Made by a program: the position numbers and the translations under genes. Positions 1 to 8,235 of a DNA stretch of 64,000 nucleotides are shown piece by piece (within the stretch, counting starts at the first letter, position 1; every line of letters starts with the position of its first letter). Under the pieces are notes generated by a model, which saw only the letters and a program-made list of their open reading frames with translations, was not told the DNA's origin and did not search any database. The stretch lies in the NCBI RefSeq assembly GCF_042682545.1, contig NZ_JBHUHQ010000020.1; one strand, written 5' to 3'. The DNA comes from Ornithinibacillus salinisoli (GTDB taxonomy: Bacteria > Bacillota > Bacilli > Bacillales > Amphibacillaceae).

Positions 1-12
1 AAGGGGTATTGA

Positions 13-1239
13 TTATTTGTTTTTTTCTTTTCGTTTCTCACTTTCAGAAATAATATAAGCACATGCAGCATCACCAGTTAGATTCAACGATGTACGAAGC
101 ATGTCTAATAGTCGATCCACCCCAATAATTAATGCAATTCCTTCTGCTGGTAAACCAACTTGCTTTAATACCATGGCTAGCATAATTAATCCCACTCCTG
201 GTACTCCAGCTGTCCCGATACTTGCTAATGTAGCTGTTATAATTACCATTAAGATTTCATTTAACCCTAGTGGATCAGCAAACACTTGAGCAATAAATAC
301 AGTCGCAACAGCTTGCATGATGGCTGTACCATCCATATTGATTGTTGACCCTAATGGTTGAACAAAACTACTAACTGATTTTTTTACACCAAGTTTATCT
401 TGAGCAACTTGCATAGCAATGGGTAATGTTGCACTAGAACTAGATGTACTAAATCCTACAGACATTGCTGGGAAAAATTCCTTATAAAAATGAATCGGAT
501 TCGCTCTACCTAGTACTTTAATGGCAAAACTATACGTAACCACTCCGTGTATAACCAATGCCAAAATAACAGCAACCATATACATCACCATAGACCCAAG
601 CGCATCAAGTCCAGCACCACCAATAGCAGAAGCAATTAATGCAAATGCTCCATAGGGTGCTGTTCTCATAATTAGATTTACTAAAAACATTAAAATTTCA
701 TTTGCTTGTTCAAATAATCTTAAGATACCACTCGTTTTTTCGCCAAGTGCAGCAAGTGCAATTCCAATAAAAATAGCGAAGGCAATTATTTGTAACATAT
801 CCCCACTAGACATTGCATCAATAGGATTTCTAGGAATTATATTTATCAATGTTTCCATAATTGGAGGAGCTGTTTGCTCCTCATAACTTTCATCAATCTC
901 ACTTGTTTTAAAATTGCCACCTTCTCCTGGTTGAAGCAAGAAAGCTACACCCAATCCAATTACTAATGCTATTGCAGTTGTTACAAGATAGAAAGAGATC
1001 GTTTGAACACCTATTTTACCTAGCTTAGCTGGTTCCCCTAAACCTGCTGTACCTAAGACGATAGACACAAATACAATAGGAACAACAATCATCATAATTA
1101 AATTTATAAATAATTGACCAATGGGACTTAATACATAACTATCAATTGTAGAAAATACTTCAGAGGAAGAAAAACTTAATCCCATACCTACAAGAATACC
1201 TAAAATTAATGCGATAATAATTTTTTTCGTTAGATTCAT
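13..1239 (-). CDS. Glutamate/dicarboxylate:cation symporter (DAACS family)
   Basis: Integral membrane carrier of the dicarboxylate/amino acid:cation symporter family, which couples uptake of glutamate, aspartate or C4-dicarboxylates to H+ or Na+. Of 408 residues, normal for the family. The family signatures are visible: the serine-rich re-entrant hairpin SSSSATLP at about 266-273, NMDGTA at about 301-306, and DRLLDMLRTSLNLTGDAACA near the C-terminus, which holds the Asp/Thr/Asn substrate and cation ligands. Several hydrophobic helices run from residue 7 on. The ATG follows a GGGAG ribosome-binding site. Substrate (glutamate, as in GltP/GltT, or a dicarboxylate, as in DctP) cannot be decided from sequence alone. 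It stands alone, upstream of tRNA-Arg on the same strand. Confidence 0.9.
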   Translation of the reverse strand: MNLTKKIIIALILGILVGMGLSFSSSEVFSTIDSYVLSPIGQLFINLIMMIVVPIVFVSIVLGTAGLGEPAKLGKIGVQTISFYLVTTAIALVIGLGVAFLLQPGEGGNFKTSEIDESYEEQTAPPIMETLINIIPRNPIDAMSSGDMLQIIAFAIFIGIALAALGEKTSGILRLFEQANEILMFLVNLIMRTAPYGAFALIASAIGGAGLDALGSMVMYMVAVILALVIHGVVTYSFAIKVLGRANPIHFYKEFFPAMSVGFSTSSSSATLPIAMQVAQDKLGVKKSVSSFVQPLGSTINMDGTAIMQAVATVFIAQVFADPLGLNEILMVIITATLASIGTAGVPGVGLIMLAMVLKQVGLPAEGIALIIGVDRLLDMLRTSLNLTGDAACAYIISESEKRKEKNK

Positions 1240-1332
1240 ATTATTACTCCCTTCGTGCTGTTATTCGAATATGTAGATGAGTGTGATAGATTGGATGTGG
1301 AATCGTATACGCATTGCATTAAGTGATGGGGA

Positions 1333-1408
1333 TGGCGCCCCCGGCAGGATTCGAACCTGCGGCACACGGTTTAGGAAACCGATGCTCTATCCCCTGAGCT
1401 ACGAGGGC
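1333..1408 (-). tRNA. tRNA-Arg (anticodon CCU)
   Basis: Read on the minus strand it starts GCCCTCGTAGCTCAG and ends in CGGGGGC-G-CCA. The acceptor stem pairs over seven positions, one of them T-G, and the 3' CCA is encoded. The T-arm GGTTCGAATCC is canonical. The anticodon loop TTCCTAA gives anticodon CCT, decoding the rare arginine codon AGG. Length is 76 nt. Confidence 0.95.
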
Positions 1409-1614
1409 ATACATTTTTAGAAAGTGACATTTTCTATTATACAAAATCAATAGCATTATGAAAAGCTACAAGAATTGGATACAAATTTCGATCCATTTCC
1501 AATTATTTATATACTATCGAAGTGCATAACTTAGAATATGGTATAGAACGATAAGCCTTAATATGGTAAAATTAGTAGATATCTGTCGAATTGATTTTGA
1601 TAGGGGGAGAAGTT

Positions 1615-2259
1615 ATGGCAGAAGTCCCTTTTATTGCAATAGAAGGACCGATCGGTATTGGGAAAACATCCCTAGCAAAAAAACTTTCTAATCATTTTGA
1701 TTTCCATTTACTTAAAGAAATTGTAGAAGAAAACCCGTTTCTTGGTAAATTTTATGATGATATTGATGAGTGGAGTTTTCAAACGGAAATGTTTTTTTTA
1801 TGCAATCGATTTAAGCAATTAGAAGATATTGAAAAAAAATATCTCACTCAGCAAAAAGCAGTAGTTGCTGATTATCATATATCAAAAAACATGATTTTTG
1901 CAAAGCGTACCTTACAAGCTGATAAATTTGATAAATATGAGCAAATTTATCATATATTAACAAAGGATATGCCAGTACCAAATATGATGATTTATTTACA
2001 TGCAAGTTTGGATACTATTCTAGAGCGAATACAAATGCGTGGAAGAGAAATTGAACAAAATATTAAAGCATCCTATTTAGCTCAACTAGCTGCAGATTAT
2101 GAAGCATATATGAATGAATTCGAAGTATTACACCCAGAAATTCCTGTCATTCGAATTAATGGAGATGAATTTGATTTTGTTAAAAAGCAAGATGATCTTC
2201 AAACCATTATTGATCAAGTACAACAAAATTTAGCCAAACATATAGCTATTTCTAAATAA
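1615..2259 (+). CDS. dgk: Deoxyguanosine kinase
   Basis: Salvage kinase that phosphorylates deoxyguanosine (and purine deoxynucleosides) for dNTP synthesis; cytosolic. The P-loop GPIGIGKTS lies at residues 11-19, and the arginine-rich lid ERIQMRGRE is present. Where the sister gene has DRS this protein has DYH, as expected for the dGK branch of the dNK family. An in-frame TTG lies 24 bases earlier, but AGGGGGAGA sits 5 bases before this ATG, so the shorter start (214 residues) is preferred. It is followed after 16 bases by dck. In B. subtilis the same pair lies beyond serS, in the order dck-dgk. Confidence 0.92.
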   Translation: MAEVPFIAIEGPIGIGKTSLAKKLSNHFDFHLLKEIVEENPFLGKFYDDIDEWSFQTEMFFLCNRFKQLEDIEKKYLTQQKAVVADYHISKNMIFAKRTLQADKFDKYEQIYHILTKDMPVPNMMIYLHASLDTILERIQMRGREIEQNIKASYLAQLAADYEAYMNEFEVLHPEIPVIRINGDEFDFVKKQDDLQTIIDQVQQNLAKHIAISK

Positions 2260-2275
2260 AAAGGGGAATATAGTA

Positions 2276-2959
2276 ATGAATTTAAGAGAAAAGTATCATA
2301 TTCCAAATGATAGTATCATTACAATTGCAGGTACGGTTGGAGTCGGAAAGTCAACTATGACAAATGCATTAGCAGATGCATTAAAATTTAAAACTTCTTT
2401 TGAAAAAGTCGATACGAATCCATATTTGGAAAAATTTTATGCTGATTTTGAACGTTGGAGTTTTCATTTACAAGTTTATTTTCTAGCAGAGCGTTTTAAG
2501 GAACAAAAGAAAATTTTTGAGTATGGTGGTGGATTCATCCAAGACCGCTCTATCTATGAGGACACTGGTATTTTCGCAAAAATGCATTATGAAAATGGCA
2601 CTATGTCGAAAACAGATTATGAGACATATAAAAATTTGTTTGATGCGATGGTAATGACTCCATATTTCCCTCATCCAGATTTATTAATTTATTTAGAAGG
2701 ATCCTTTGATGAAGTATTGAAACGTATTCAAGAGCGTGGACGAGAAATGGAAAGAAGTACACCAATATCTTATTGGGAAGAAATGTATAACCGCTATGAA
2801 AATTGGATTAATAATTTCAATGCGTGTCCGATCTTACGTATTAATATATCGGATTATGATTTAATGAAAGAAGAAAACTCAGTTGAACCAATCCTAGAAA
2901 AAATTGGTCATTTTATTCAACAATCAAGACGTTGGGAAGCAAGAGAACTAATTAAATAG
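2276..2959 (+). CDS. dck: Deoxyadenosine/deoxycytidine kinase
   Basis: Second deoxynucleoside salvage kinase, phosphorylating deoxyadenosine and deoxycytidine. It has 227 residues, the family's usual size. P-loop GTVGVGKST at 19-27; the DRS motif (DRSIYED) at 90-92 binds the nucleoside and catalytic Mg; the lid ERGREMERS is present. It shares a clear common plan with the preceding dgk (matching NPYLEKFY/NPFLGKFY and ERWSF/DEWSF segments), consistent with an old tandem duplication. RBS AAAGGGGA lies before the ATG. It is probably cotranscribed with dgk and ends before a strong terminator. Confidence 0.92.
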   Translation: MNLREKYHIPNDSIITIAGTVGVGKSTMTNALADALKFKTSFEKVDTNPYLEKFYADFERWSFHLQVYFLAERFKEQKKIFEYGGGFIQDRSIYEDTGIFAKMHYENGTMSKTDYETYKNLFDAMVMTPYFPHPDLLIYLEGSFDEVLKRIQERGREMERSTPISYWEEMYNRYENWINNFNACPILRINISDYDLMKEENSVEPILEKIGHFIQQSRRWEARELIK

Positions 2960-3003
2960 TCAGCGTAAAAGGTATTATCAATGTAAATAAAAAAATTAGC
3001 ATA

Positions 3004-3038
3004 AAAAAGCTCAGAATAAACTAATCTGAGCTTTTTTT
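3004..3038 (+). terminator. Rho-independent terminator after dgk-dck
   Basis: The inverted repeat AAAGCTCAGA ... TCTGAGCTTT, with a loop of about 9 nt, is followed by a T-run. A-run on the other side means it could also act on the minus strand. Confidence 0.85.
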
Positions 3039-3121
3039 AATGCAAATTTTTCTCGCCATTTCTCTTCACGAAAATATCAAGCGGACACGGAATCACTTAT
3101 TTACTCTGATTTTGATAAATC

Positions 3122-3153
3122 AAAAAACCGTTACAAAAAGTAACGGTTTTTTA
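3122..3153 (-). terminator. Terminator downstream of tRNA-Ser
   Basis: The stem AAAAAACCGTTAC / GTAACGGTTTTTT has a short loop. On the minus strand it lies just after the tRNA-Ser 3' end and ends in a T-run. It is nearly symmetric, so bidirectional action is possible. Confidence 0.8.
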
Positions 3154-3184
3154 TCTCCAAAATTTATGCGCTTTTTTAAATAAA

Positions 3185-3277
3185 TGGAGGAGGTAGAGGG
3201 ATTCGAACCCCCGCGCGGTTTGACCCGCCTGTCGGTTTTCAAGACCGATCCCTTCAGCCAGACTTGGGTATACCTCC
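3185..3277 (-). tRNA. tRNA-Ser (anticodon UGA)
   Basis: On the minus strand it runs from GGAGGTATACCCAAGT to TACCTCC-T-CCA with CCA encoded. It is a 93-nt class II tRNA with a long variable arm (GGCGGGTCAAACCGCGC region). The loop CTTGAAA gives anticodon TGA. The location beside serS and the deoxynucleoside kinases is the same as in B. subtilis. Confidence 0.95.
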
Positions 3278-3365
3278 GTAGCAACATCATTTAATATACA
3301 GGAATTTTTTTTCAATGTCAATGGATTTTCAGTGCAGGAAAAAATAAAAAACTTTCCGATAATAC

Positions 3366-3402
3366 AAAAAACTAGACTCCCAAAATACAGGAATCTAGTT
3401 TA
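3366..3402 (-). terminator. Terminator downstream of serS
   Basis: On the minus strand, AACTAGATTCC ... GGAGTCTAGTT (one G-T pair) is followed by TTTTTTG. It lies about 95 bases after the serS stop codon and before tRNA-Ser. Confidence 0.7.
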
Positions 3403-3496
3403 AGCATTATCTACTTGAGGTCAGTTTGCATTTTGTGTTTTTAATGCCATTCATAGTCAAATTCTTAGGTTAAGCAACAATTTTTATTACTTTACC

Positions 3497-4771
3497 TTAC
3501 TTTATTAACTCTTTTCCACCCATATATGGACGCAATACTTCTGGTACGATAACAGAACCATCTTCTTGTTGATAGTTCTCCAAAATTGCTGCTACAGTAC
3601 GACCGATTGCTAGGCCAGAACCATTTAATGTATGAACAAATTCAGGTTTTCCATTCACTTCTCTTCTAAATCGTATACCTGCACGTCTTGCTTGGAAATC
3701 TTCAAAGTTAGAACAAGAAGATATTTCGCGGTACGTATGTTGACTTGGAATCCATACCTCGATATCATACTTTTTCGCTGCTGTGAATCCTAAATCACCT
3801 GTACACATACTCATAACTCGATATGGTAGCTTTAATAATTGTAAAACCTTTTCTGCGTGACCAGTAAGTGTTTCTAAAGTCTCGTAAGAATCCTCTGGTT
3901 TTACGAAATGAACAAGTTCTACTTTATTAAATTGGTGCTGACGAATCAGTCCACGCGTATCGCGACCAGCTGATCCTGCTTCTGAGCGGAAGTTCGCACT
4001 AAATGCAGCATATTTTTTTGGTAACTCTTCGATACTTAGAATTTCATCACGGTGATAATTGGTTACTGGAACTTCGGCAGTCGGAATTAAGAAATAATCT
4101 GTATCTGTCAATTTAAAGACATCTTCTGCGAATTTTGGCAGCTGTCCCGTACCGGTCAAACTTGCACGATTTACGATTTGCGGTGGAAGCATTTCTATAT
4201 AGCCATGTTCATCTGCATGCAAGTCCATCATAAAGCTTATTAGCGCTCGTTCTAAACGTGCACCGATTCCTTTATAAAAAACGAAGCGGCTTCCAGTAAC
4301 TTTGCCAGCACGTTCAAAATCAATAATATTTAAGTTGGTAGCAATATCCCAGTGTGGTTGGGCTTCATAAGCAAATGCAGGTAATTCCCCCCATTTTCGT
4401 GCTTCCACATTATCTTCTTCATCTTCACCGACTGGTACACTCTCATGAGGTATATTTGGAATAGACATCATAATTGTTTCTAACGTTTCTTCAATTTCTC
4501 TTAATTCATTATCTAATGACTTAATTTGTTCTCCTACTTCACGCATTTCCTTTATTGCAGGTTCTGCATCTTTTTTTTCTTTCTTCAAAACAGAAATTTG
4601 TTTTGATGCTTCATTACGCTTTGCTTTTAAGGCTTCTGTTTCATTGATTAATGTTCTTCTTCTTTCGTCCAATTCACCAAAACGATCTAATTCGGATAAT
4701 TCTTCTCCACGATGCTTTAGTTTGCCTTTTACTTCTTCAAAATTATTACGTAAATACTTCATGTCTAACAT
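3497..4771 (-). CDS. serS: Seryl-tRNA synthetase
   Basis: Charges tRNA-Ser with serine; class II aminoacyl-tRNA synthetase, cytosolic dimer. 424 residues, the bacterial size. Residues 1 to about 110 form the charged coiled-coil arm that recognises the long variable arm of tRNA-Ser. Motif 2 (FRSEAGSAGRDTRG, then RQHQF) and motif 3 (GSGLAIGRTVAAILENYQ) are intact. The RBS GGAGGAAACC precedes the ATG. Expression is very likely controlled by the T-box leader directly upstream, which senses uncharged tRNA-Ser. Confidence 0.97.
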   Translation of the reverse strand: MLDMKYLRNNFEEVKGKLKHRGEELSELDRFGELDERRRTLINETEALKAKRNEASKQISVLKKEKKDAEPAIKEMREVGEQIKSLDNELREIEETLETIMMSIPNIPHESVPVGEDEEDNVEARKWGELPAFAYEAQPHWDIATNLNIIDFERAGKVTGSRFVFYKGIGARLERALISFMMDLHADEHGYIEMLPPQIVNRASLTGTGQLPKFAEDVFKLTDTDYFLIPTAEVPVTNYHRDEILSIEELPKKYAAFSANFRSEAGSAGRDTRGLIRQHQFNKVELVHFVKPEDSYETLETLTGHAEKVLQLLKLPYRVMSMCTGDLGFTAAKKYDIEVWIPSQHTYREISSCSNFEDFQARRAGIRFRREVNGKPEFVHTLNGSGLAIGRTVAAILENYQQEDGSVIVPEVLRPYMGGKELIK

Positions 4772-4805
4772 AACGGTTTCCTCCTACATTTTTGTAATCA
4801 AACAC

Positions 4806-5045
4806 AAAAAACTCCCGTCCCAAAATTATAGGGACGAGAGTATATTTCCCGCGTTGCCACCCTTGTTGAAGAGATACCTCTTCCGGCTCATCGTTGTTAA
4901 CGGTACGTTGCCGGGTTTATTTACTAGTAGAATATCTACGTTCCATAAACCAGTTCCAGGATGGATTCACAGCATTCTCCCATCGATTCACACCAACCAT
5001 CGACTCTCTTTAGAAAGGTCTACTGTTACTTGTTCCTATCAATAC
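4806..5045 (-). promoter_or_regulatory. Serine-specific T-box riboswitch, serS leader
   Basis: On the minus strand the region carries the T-box core AAGGGTGGCAACGCGGG (around 4849-4865) and, downstream of it, the terminator CTCTCGTCCC ... GGGACGGGAG followed by T6 (4806-4842). A stem I region begins near 5040 with an AGTAA bulge motif. The sequence GTGAATCCATCCTGG fits a specifier loop, with UCC (4963-4965) as the serine codon. Uncharged tRNA-Ser would pair with the specifier and the T-box bulge, favouring the antiterminator. The class and the amino acid follow from the downstream gene and motif; the exact specifier is an inference. Confidence 0.9.
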
Positions 5046-5107
5046 TTTTATAGATGTTGTTCAATTAAAATGCATTTTTATTATTTTATATCATAGCCAA
5101 ATTTCAA

Positions 5108-5698
5108 TTAAGATGCAAGTGTTTGAATTGATTTTTTAACCATTTCTACAAAATACGCCACTACACGGTTATCATCTGTTAATTCTGGATGAAATGCTGT
5201 ACATAGATAATGTCCTTGTTGTGCAGCTACAATCCGCTCATTATAAGTTGTTAATACATCTACTTCTGGTCCTACTTCTACAATATATGGTGCACGAATA
5301 AATACAGCATTAAAATCCTCAGCTATTTGGTTAATTGCTAATTCCGCTTCAAAACTTGCAACTTGTCTGCCAAATGCGTTACGAGCAACTTTCATATTCA
5401 TTAACCCAAGATGAGCATTTTCCTGACCTTCAATAGCATCTGCCATTAAAATCAGACCTGCACACGTACCGAAGATTGGTTTTCCTTGTTTACCGAAATC
5501 TTGTAGATTCGAGAGAAATCCATAGCTATCAATGAGACGACGCATTGTTGTACTCTCTCCACCTGGTAGAATGATGCCATCAATATCTTCAAGTTGTTCA
5601 ACACGTTTAATTTCAACAGCTTTTACCCCGCACTCTTCAATGGAACGGATATGTTCCCGGACTGCTCCTTGTAGGGCAAGAACGCCAATTGTAGTCAT
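5108..5698 (-). CDS. pdxT: Pyridoxal 5'-phosphate synthase glutaminase subunit
   Basis: Class I glutamine amidotransferase that hydrolyses glutamine and channels ammonia to PdxS for PLP synthesis. 196 residues. The catalytic triad is visible: Cys79 in FGTCAGL, and His170 and Glu172 in AFHPELTDD. The oxyanion segment LPGGEST lies at 44-50. It begins 15 bases after pdxS on the same strand, so the two form the usual pdxST operon encoding the 12+12 complex. Confidence 0.96.
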   Translation of the reverse strand: MTTIGVLALQGAVREHIRSIEECGVKAVEIKRVEQLEDIDGIILPGGESTTMRRLIDSYGFLSNLQDFGKQGKPIFGTCAGLILMADAIEGQENAHLGLMNMKVARNAFGRQVASFEAELAINQIAEDFNAVFIRAPYIVEVGPEVDVLTTYNERIVAAQQGHYLCTAFHPELTDDNRVVAYFVEMVKKSIQTLAS

Positions 5699-5713
5699 TA
5701 TTATTCCTTCTTT

Positions 5714-6598
5714 CTATTCACTGCGATCTTGCATACGATCACTTGCTGATAGTGTACTCATTTCTATACCTTTCATTGCAGTACCTAAATCTTTCGAAAG
5801 CTCCGCAATAAGTTTATAGTCTTGGTAATGAGTAGTAGCTTCAACAATTGATTTTGCAAATTTCTCTGGGTTGTCAGATTTGAAAATTCCAGAACCAACA
5901 AATACGCCATCTGCACCTAATTCCATCATTAAAGCAGCATCAGAAGGTGTAGCGATTCCACCGGCAGCAAAGTTTACTACTGGTAAACGTCCTTCTTCAC
6001 GAATTTGTAACAGCAATTCAAATGGAGCACCAATTTCTTTTGCATAAGTCATAACTTCATCTCTAGACATACCAGTTACTTTGCGAATTTCTGATTGAAC
6101 CTGACGCAAGTGACGAACCGCTTCAACGATATTCCCTGTTCCTGGCTCCCCTTTTGTACGTAGCATAGAGGCACCTTCTCCAATACGACGTGCTGCTTCT
6201 CCGAGGTTACGACAACCACAAACAAATGGCACTGTAAAATCAGATTTATTTAAATGGTATACATCATCTGCAGGTGTTAATACTTCACTTTCATCAATAT
6301 AATCTACACCCATTGCTTCTAATACACGAGCTTCTACAATATGACCAATACGTCCTTTTGCCATAACTGGAATAGATACAGCATTCATTACTTCTTCCGT
6401 AATCGTTGGATCTGCCATACGAGCTACCCCACCAGCAGCACGAATATCCGATGGTACACGTTCTAAAGCCATAACTGCTACTGCACCTGCTGCTTCTGCA
6501 ATTTTTGCTTGCTCCGCATTAACAACGTCCATGATGACGCCGCCTTTTTGCATTTCTGCCATTCCTCGTTTAACTCGCTCTGTTCCTTTGTTTGTCAT
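5714..6598 (-). CDS. pdxS: Pyridoxal 5'-phosphate synthase lyase subunit
   Basis: Builds PLP from ribose 5-phosphate, glyceraldehyde 3-phosphate and ammonia; (beta/alpha)8 barrel. 294 residues. The catalytic residues are in place: Asp24 (GVIMDV), Lys81 (VMAKGRIGH) and Lys149 (MLRTKGE). The RBS AGGAGGAAAG lies just upstream of the ATG. First gene of the pdxST operon and transcribed in the same direction as the upstream dacA, from which it is separated by about 160 bases with hairpins. Confidence 0.97.
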   Translation of the reverse strand: MTNKGTERVKRGMAEMQKGGVIMDVVNAEQAKIAEAAGAVAVMALERVPSDIRAAGGVARMADPTITEEVMNAVSIPVMAKGRIGHIVEARVLEAMGVDYIDESEVLTPADDVYHLNKSDFTVPFVCGCRNLGEAARRIGEGASMLRTKGEPGTGNIVEAVRHLRQVQSEIRKVTGMSRDEVMTYAKEIGAPFELLLQIREEGRLPVVNFAAGGIATPSDAALMMELGADGVFVGSGIFKSDNPEKFAKSIVEATTHYQDYKLIAELSKDLGTAMKGIEMSTLSASDRMQDRSE

Positions 6599-6717
6599 TT
6601 TTCTTTCCTCCTATGTATGATGTTAGTATATATAGCTTCACGTCATGCTTTTTATGAATGCATTCGATGTACGTACATATGCAGCATAGGAAAGTTTATC
6701 ACTTTCCTATCTGCCAA

Positions 6718-6743
6718 AGAAAGCCGATATCGATCGGCTCCTA
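6718..6743 (-). terminator. Probable terminator downstream of dacA
   Basis: AGCCGAT-ATC-GATCGGCT hairpin (6722-6739) followed on the minus strand by TTTCTTT. A second hairpin, AGGAAAGT ... ACTTTCCT (6688-6708), lies further downstream. The T-run is imperfect. Confidence 0.5.
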
Positions 6744-6754
6744 AAGATCATTAA

Positions 6755-8086
6755 TTAAAACCAGCCTTTTACTGTATCTACTATGGATGAAAAAATATCA
6801 CTAAAGAAGTTACCTATTGCACCAATCGATAACATGAACCAATTTGCTTTTTCTACTTCACTTTCTGTAACCAGATCAACGGTTTTATTACCTTGATTGA
6901 AGATATAACCGTATTCTTCATCACCAGTGTAAACAAGCTCAGCAGTTCCTATTTTTTCACCTTTTTTAATTGGGGCAATTAACTCACCGGATTTATTTAC
7001 TTTTTCTTCATCAATATGATATTGCACGGTATATAAATCTTCATCTCCTGCTTTCACAGGCATTGTAAAACTTTCACTCAGTGATATCTCTACTGTATCT
7101 TCTTTCCCTTTTGCTACAGTAAGTATAGATTCATCTTCTACTTGATATCCAGCTGGGAAAAGTTCCTTTGATTGAAATTGATTATATCCATAATCCATTA
7201 AATCAGCAGTTTCCTCAAAACGTATTTCACTCGTTCCACTTGTTCCCATCACAACTGAAATTAAACGTTTATCATTACGTAAGGATGTTCCAGTAAACAT
7301 CTTTCCTTTTTCATCACCGGTATTACCTGTTTTAAGTCCATCAATTCCTTCATAATAGTATTGTTCCAAACTAGTAGTATTATGAGGAAGCATATAGTTC
7401 CAATTTCGAATCTCTTGTCCATCAAATGTTTCAGTTGGGCGACTAGAAAATTCTAGTACATCCGGATAGTCCTTTATTAAGTGATATGCCAATAATGCAG
7501 CAGATTTTGCTGATAGAAGATTTACTTCGTCTGGTCCGGTTCCTTCTGGTGGAATCACACCGTCATTATTATTTTTCAATCCTGTTGAATTAACAAATTT
7601 ATATTCTGGCAATCCCATTTCTTCTGCTTTTTGGTTCATCATCTTAACAAATTCGCCTTCAGAACCAGCTACTAATTCTGCTAAAGTAATCGTTGTAGCA
7701 TTATCCGAATTAATAGCCATTGCTTCATATAATTCACGAACATTGTACTCGTAGTCCATTCGTAAACCGACACCAGAATAATTATTATTTGCTGAGATAT
7801 TAAAAGCATATTGACTGATCTCTGTTGTTGTTTCCCAACTAATATCACCGTTGCTGATAGCTTCTAATACAAGATACTCCGTCATCATTTTTGCCATACT
7901 AGCAGGGTTAATAGGTTCATCAATATTTTTTCCGTATAAAATCTTTCCTGTATCAAAGTCAACTAAAATAGCAGCTTGGGCCTCTATTTCCATTTCAGCT
8001 GCATTTGTTGTTATTGGTTGTGTTATGAGTGATGCAACTAAAAGAAATGCAACAAGTATTATCGAGAAAAACTTGGTATTTTTCAC
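6755..8086 (-). CDS. dacA: D-alanyl-D-alanine carboxypeptidase (PBP5-type)
   Basis: Trims the terminal D-Ala of peptidoglycan pentapeptides outside the membrane. Numbering from a GTG start at 8086: signal peptide 1-30 ending TTNAA, active-site SMAK at 63-66, SDN at 127-129, KTG at 252-254. A PBP5 C-terminal domain follows, then a final amphipathic segment (WFMLSIGAIGNFFSDIFSSI) that anchors PBP5-type enzymes to the membrane. An earlier in-frame GTG at 8101 overlaps the GGAGG ribosome-binding site, which lies 8 bases before the 8086 GTG, so the later start (443 residues) is preferred. Orthologous position to B. subtilis dacA. Confidence 0.94.
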   Translation of the reverse strand: MKNTKFFSIILVAFLLVASLITQPITTNAAEMEIEAQAAILVDFDTGKILYGKNIDEPINPASMAKMMTEYLVLEAISNGDISWETTTEISQYAFNISANNNYSGVGLRMDYEYNVRELYEAMAINSDNATTITLAELVAGSEGEFVKMMNQKAEEMGLPEYKFVNSTGLKNNNDGVIPPEGTGPDEVNLLSAKSAALLAYHLIKDYPDVLEFSSRPTETFDGQEIRNWNYMLPHNTTSLEQYYYEGIDGLKTGNTGDEKGKMFTGTSLRNDKRLISVVMGTSGTSEIRFEETADLMDYGYNQFQSKELFPAGYQVEDESILTVAKGKEDTVEISLSESFTMPVKAGDEDLYTVQYHIDEEKVNKSGELIAPIKKGEKIGTAELVYTGDEEYGYIFNQGNKTVDLVTESEVEKANWFMLSIGAIGNFFSDIFSSIVDTVKGWF

Positions 8087-8165
8087 TTTCTCTACCTCCA
8101 CCTTAAACTATACGTAACTAGGGTTATTTTTTGTATATACCTATGATATTTTACCATAAAACTAT

Positions 8166-8202
8166 CGAAAAAAATAGACAGGGAAATATCCCTATCTATC
8201 TC
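8166..8202 (-). terminator. Terminator downstream of guaB
   Basis: On the minus strand ATAGATAGGGA ... TTCCCTGTCTAT is followed by TTTTTTTC. It separates guaB from dacA. Confidence 0.8.
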
Positions 8203-8235
8203 CAAAATTAGGAAAACATGCTTATTCTTTTCATG

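Noticed and set aside
4644..5096. Plus-strand open frame of 150 codons across the serS leader
   Set aside because: It lies antisense to serS and its T-box leader, has no ribosome-binding site and no coding character; the T-box structure explains the sequence.
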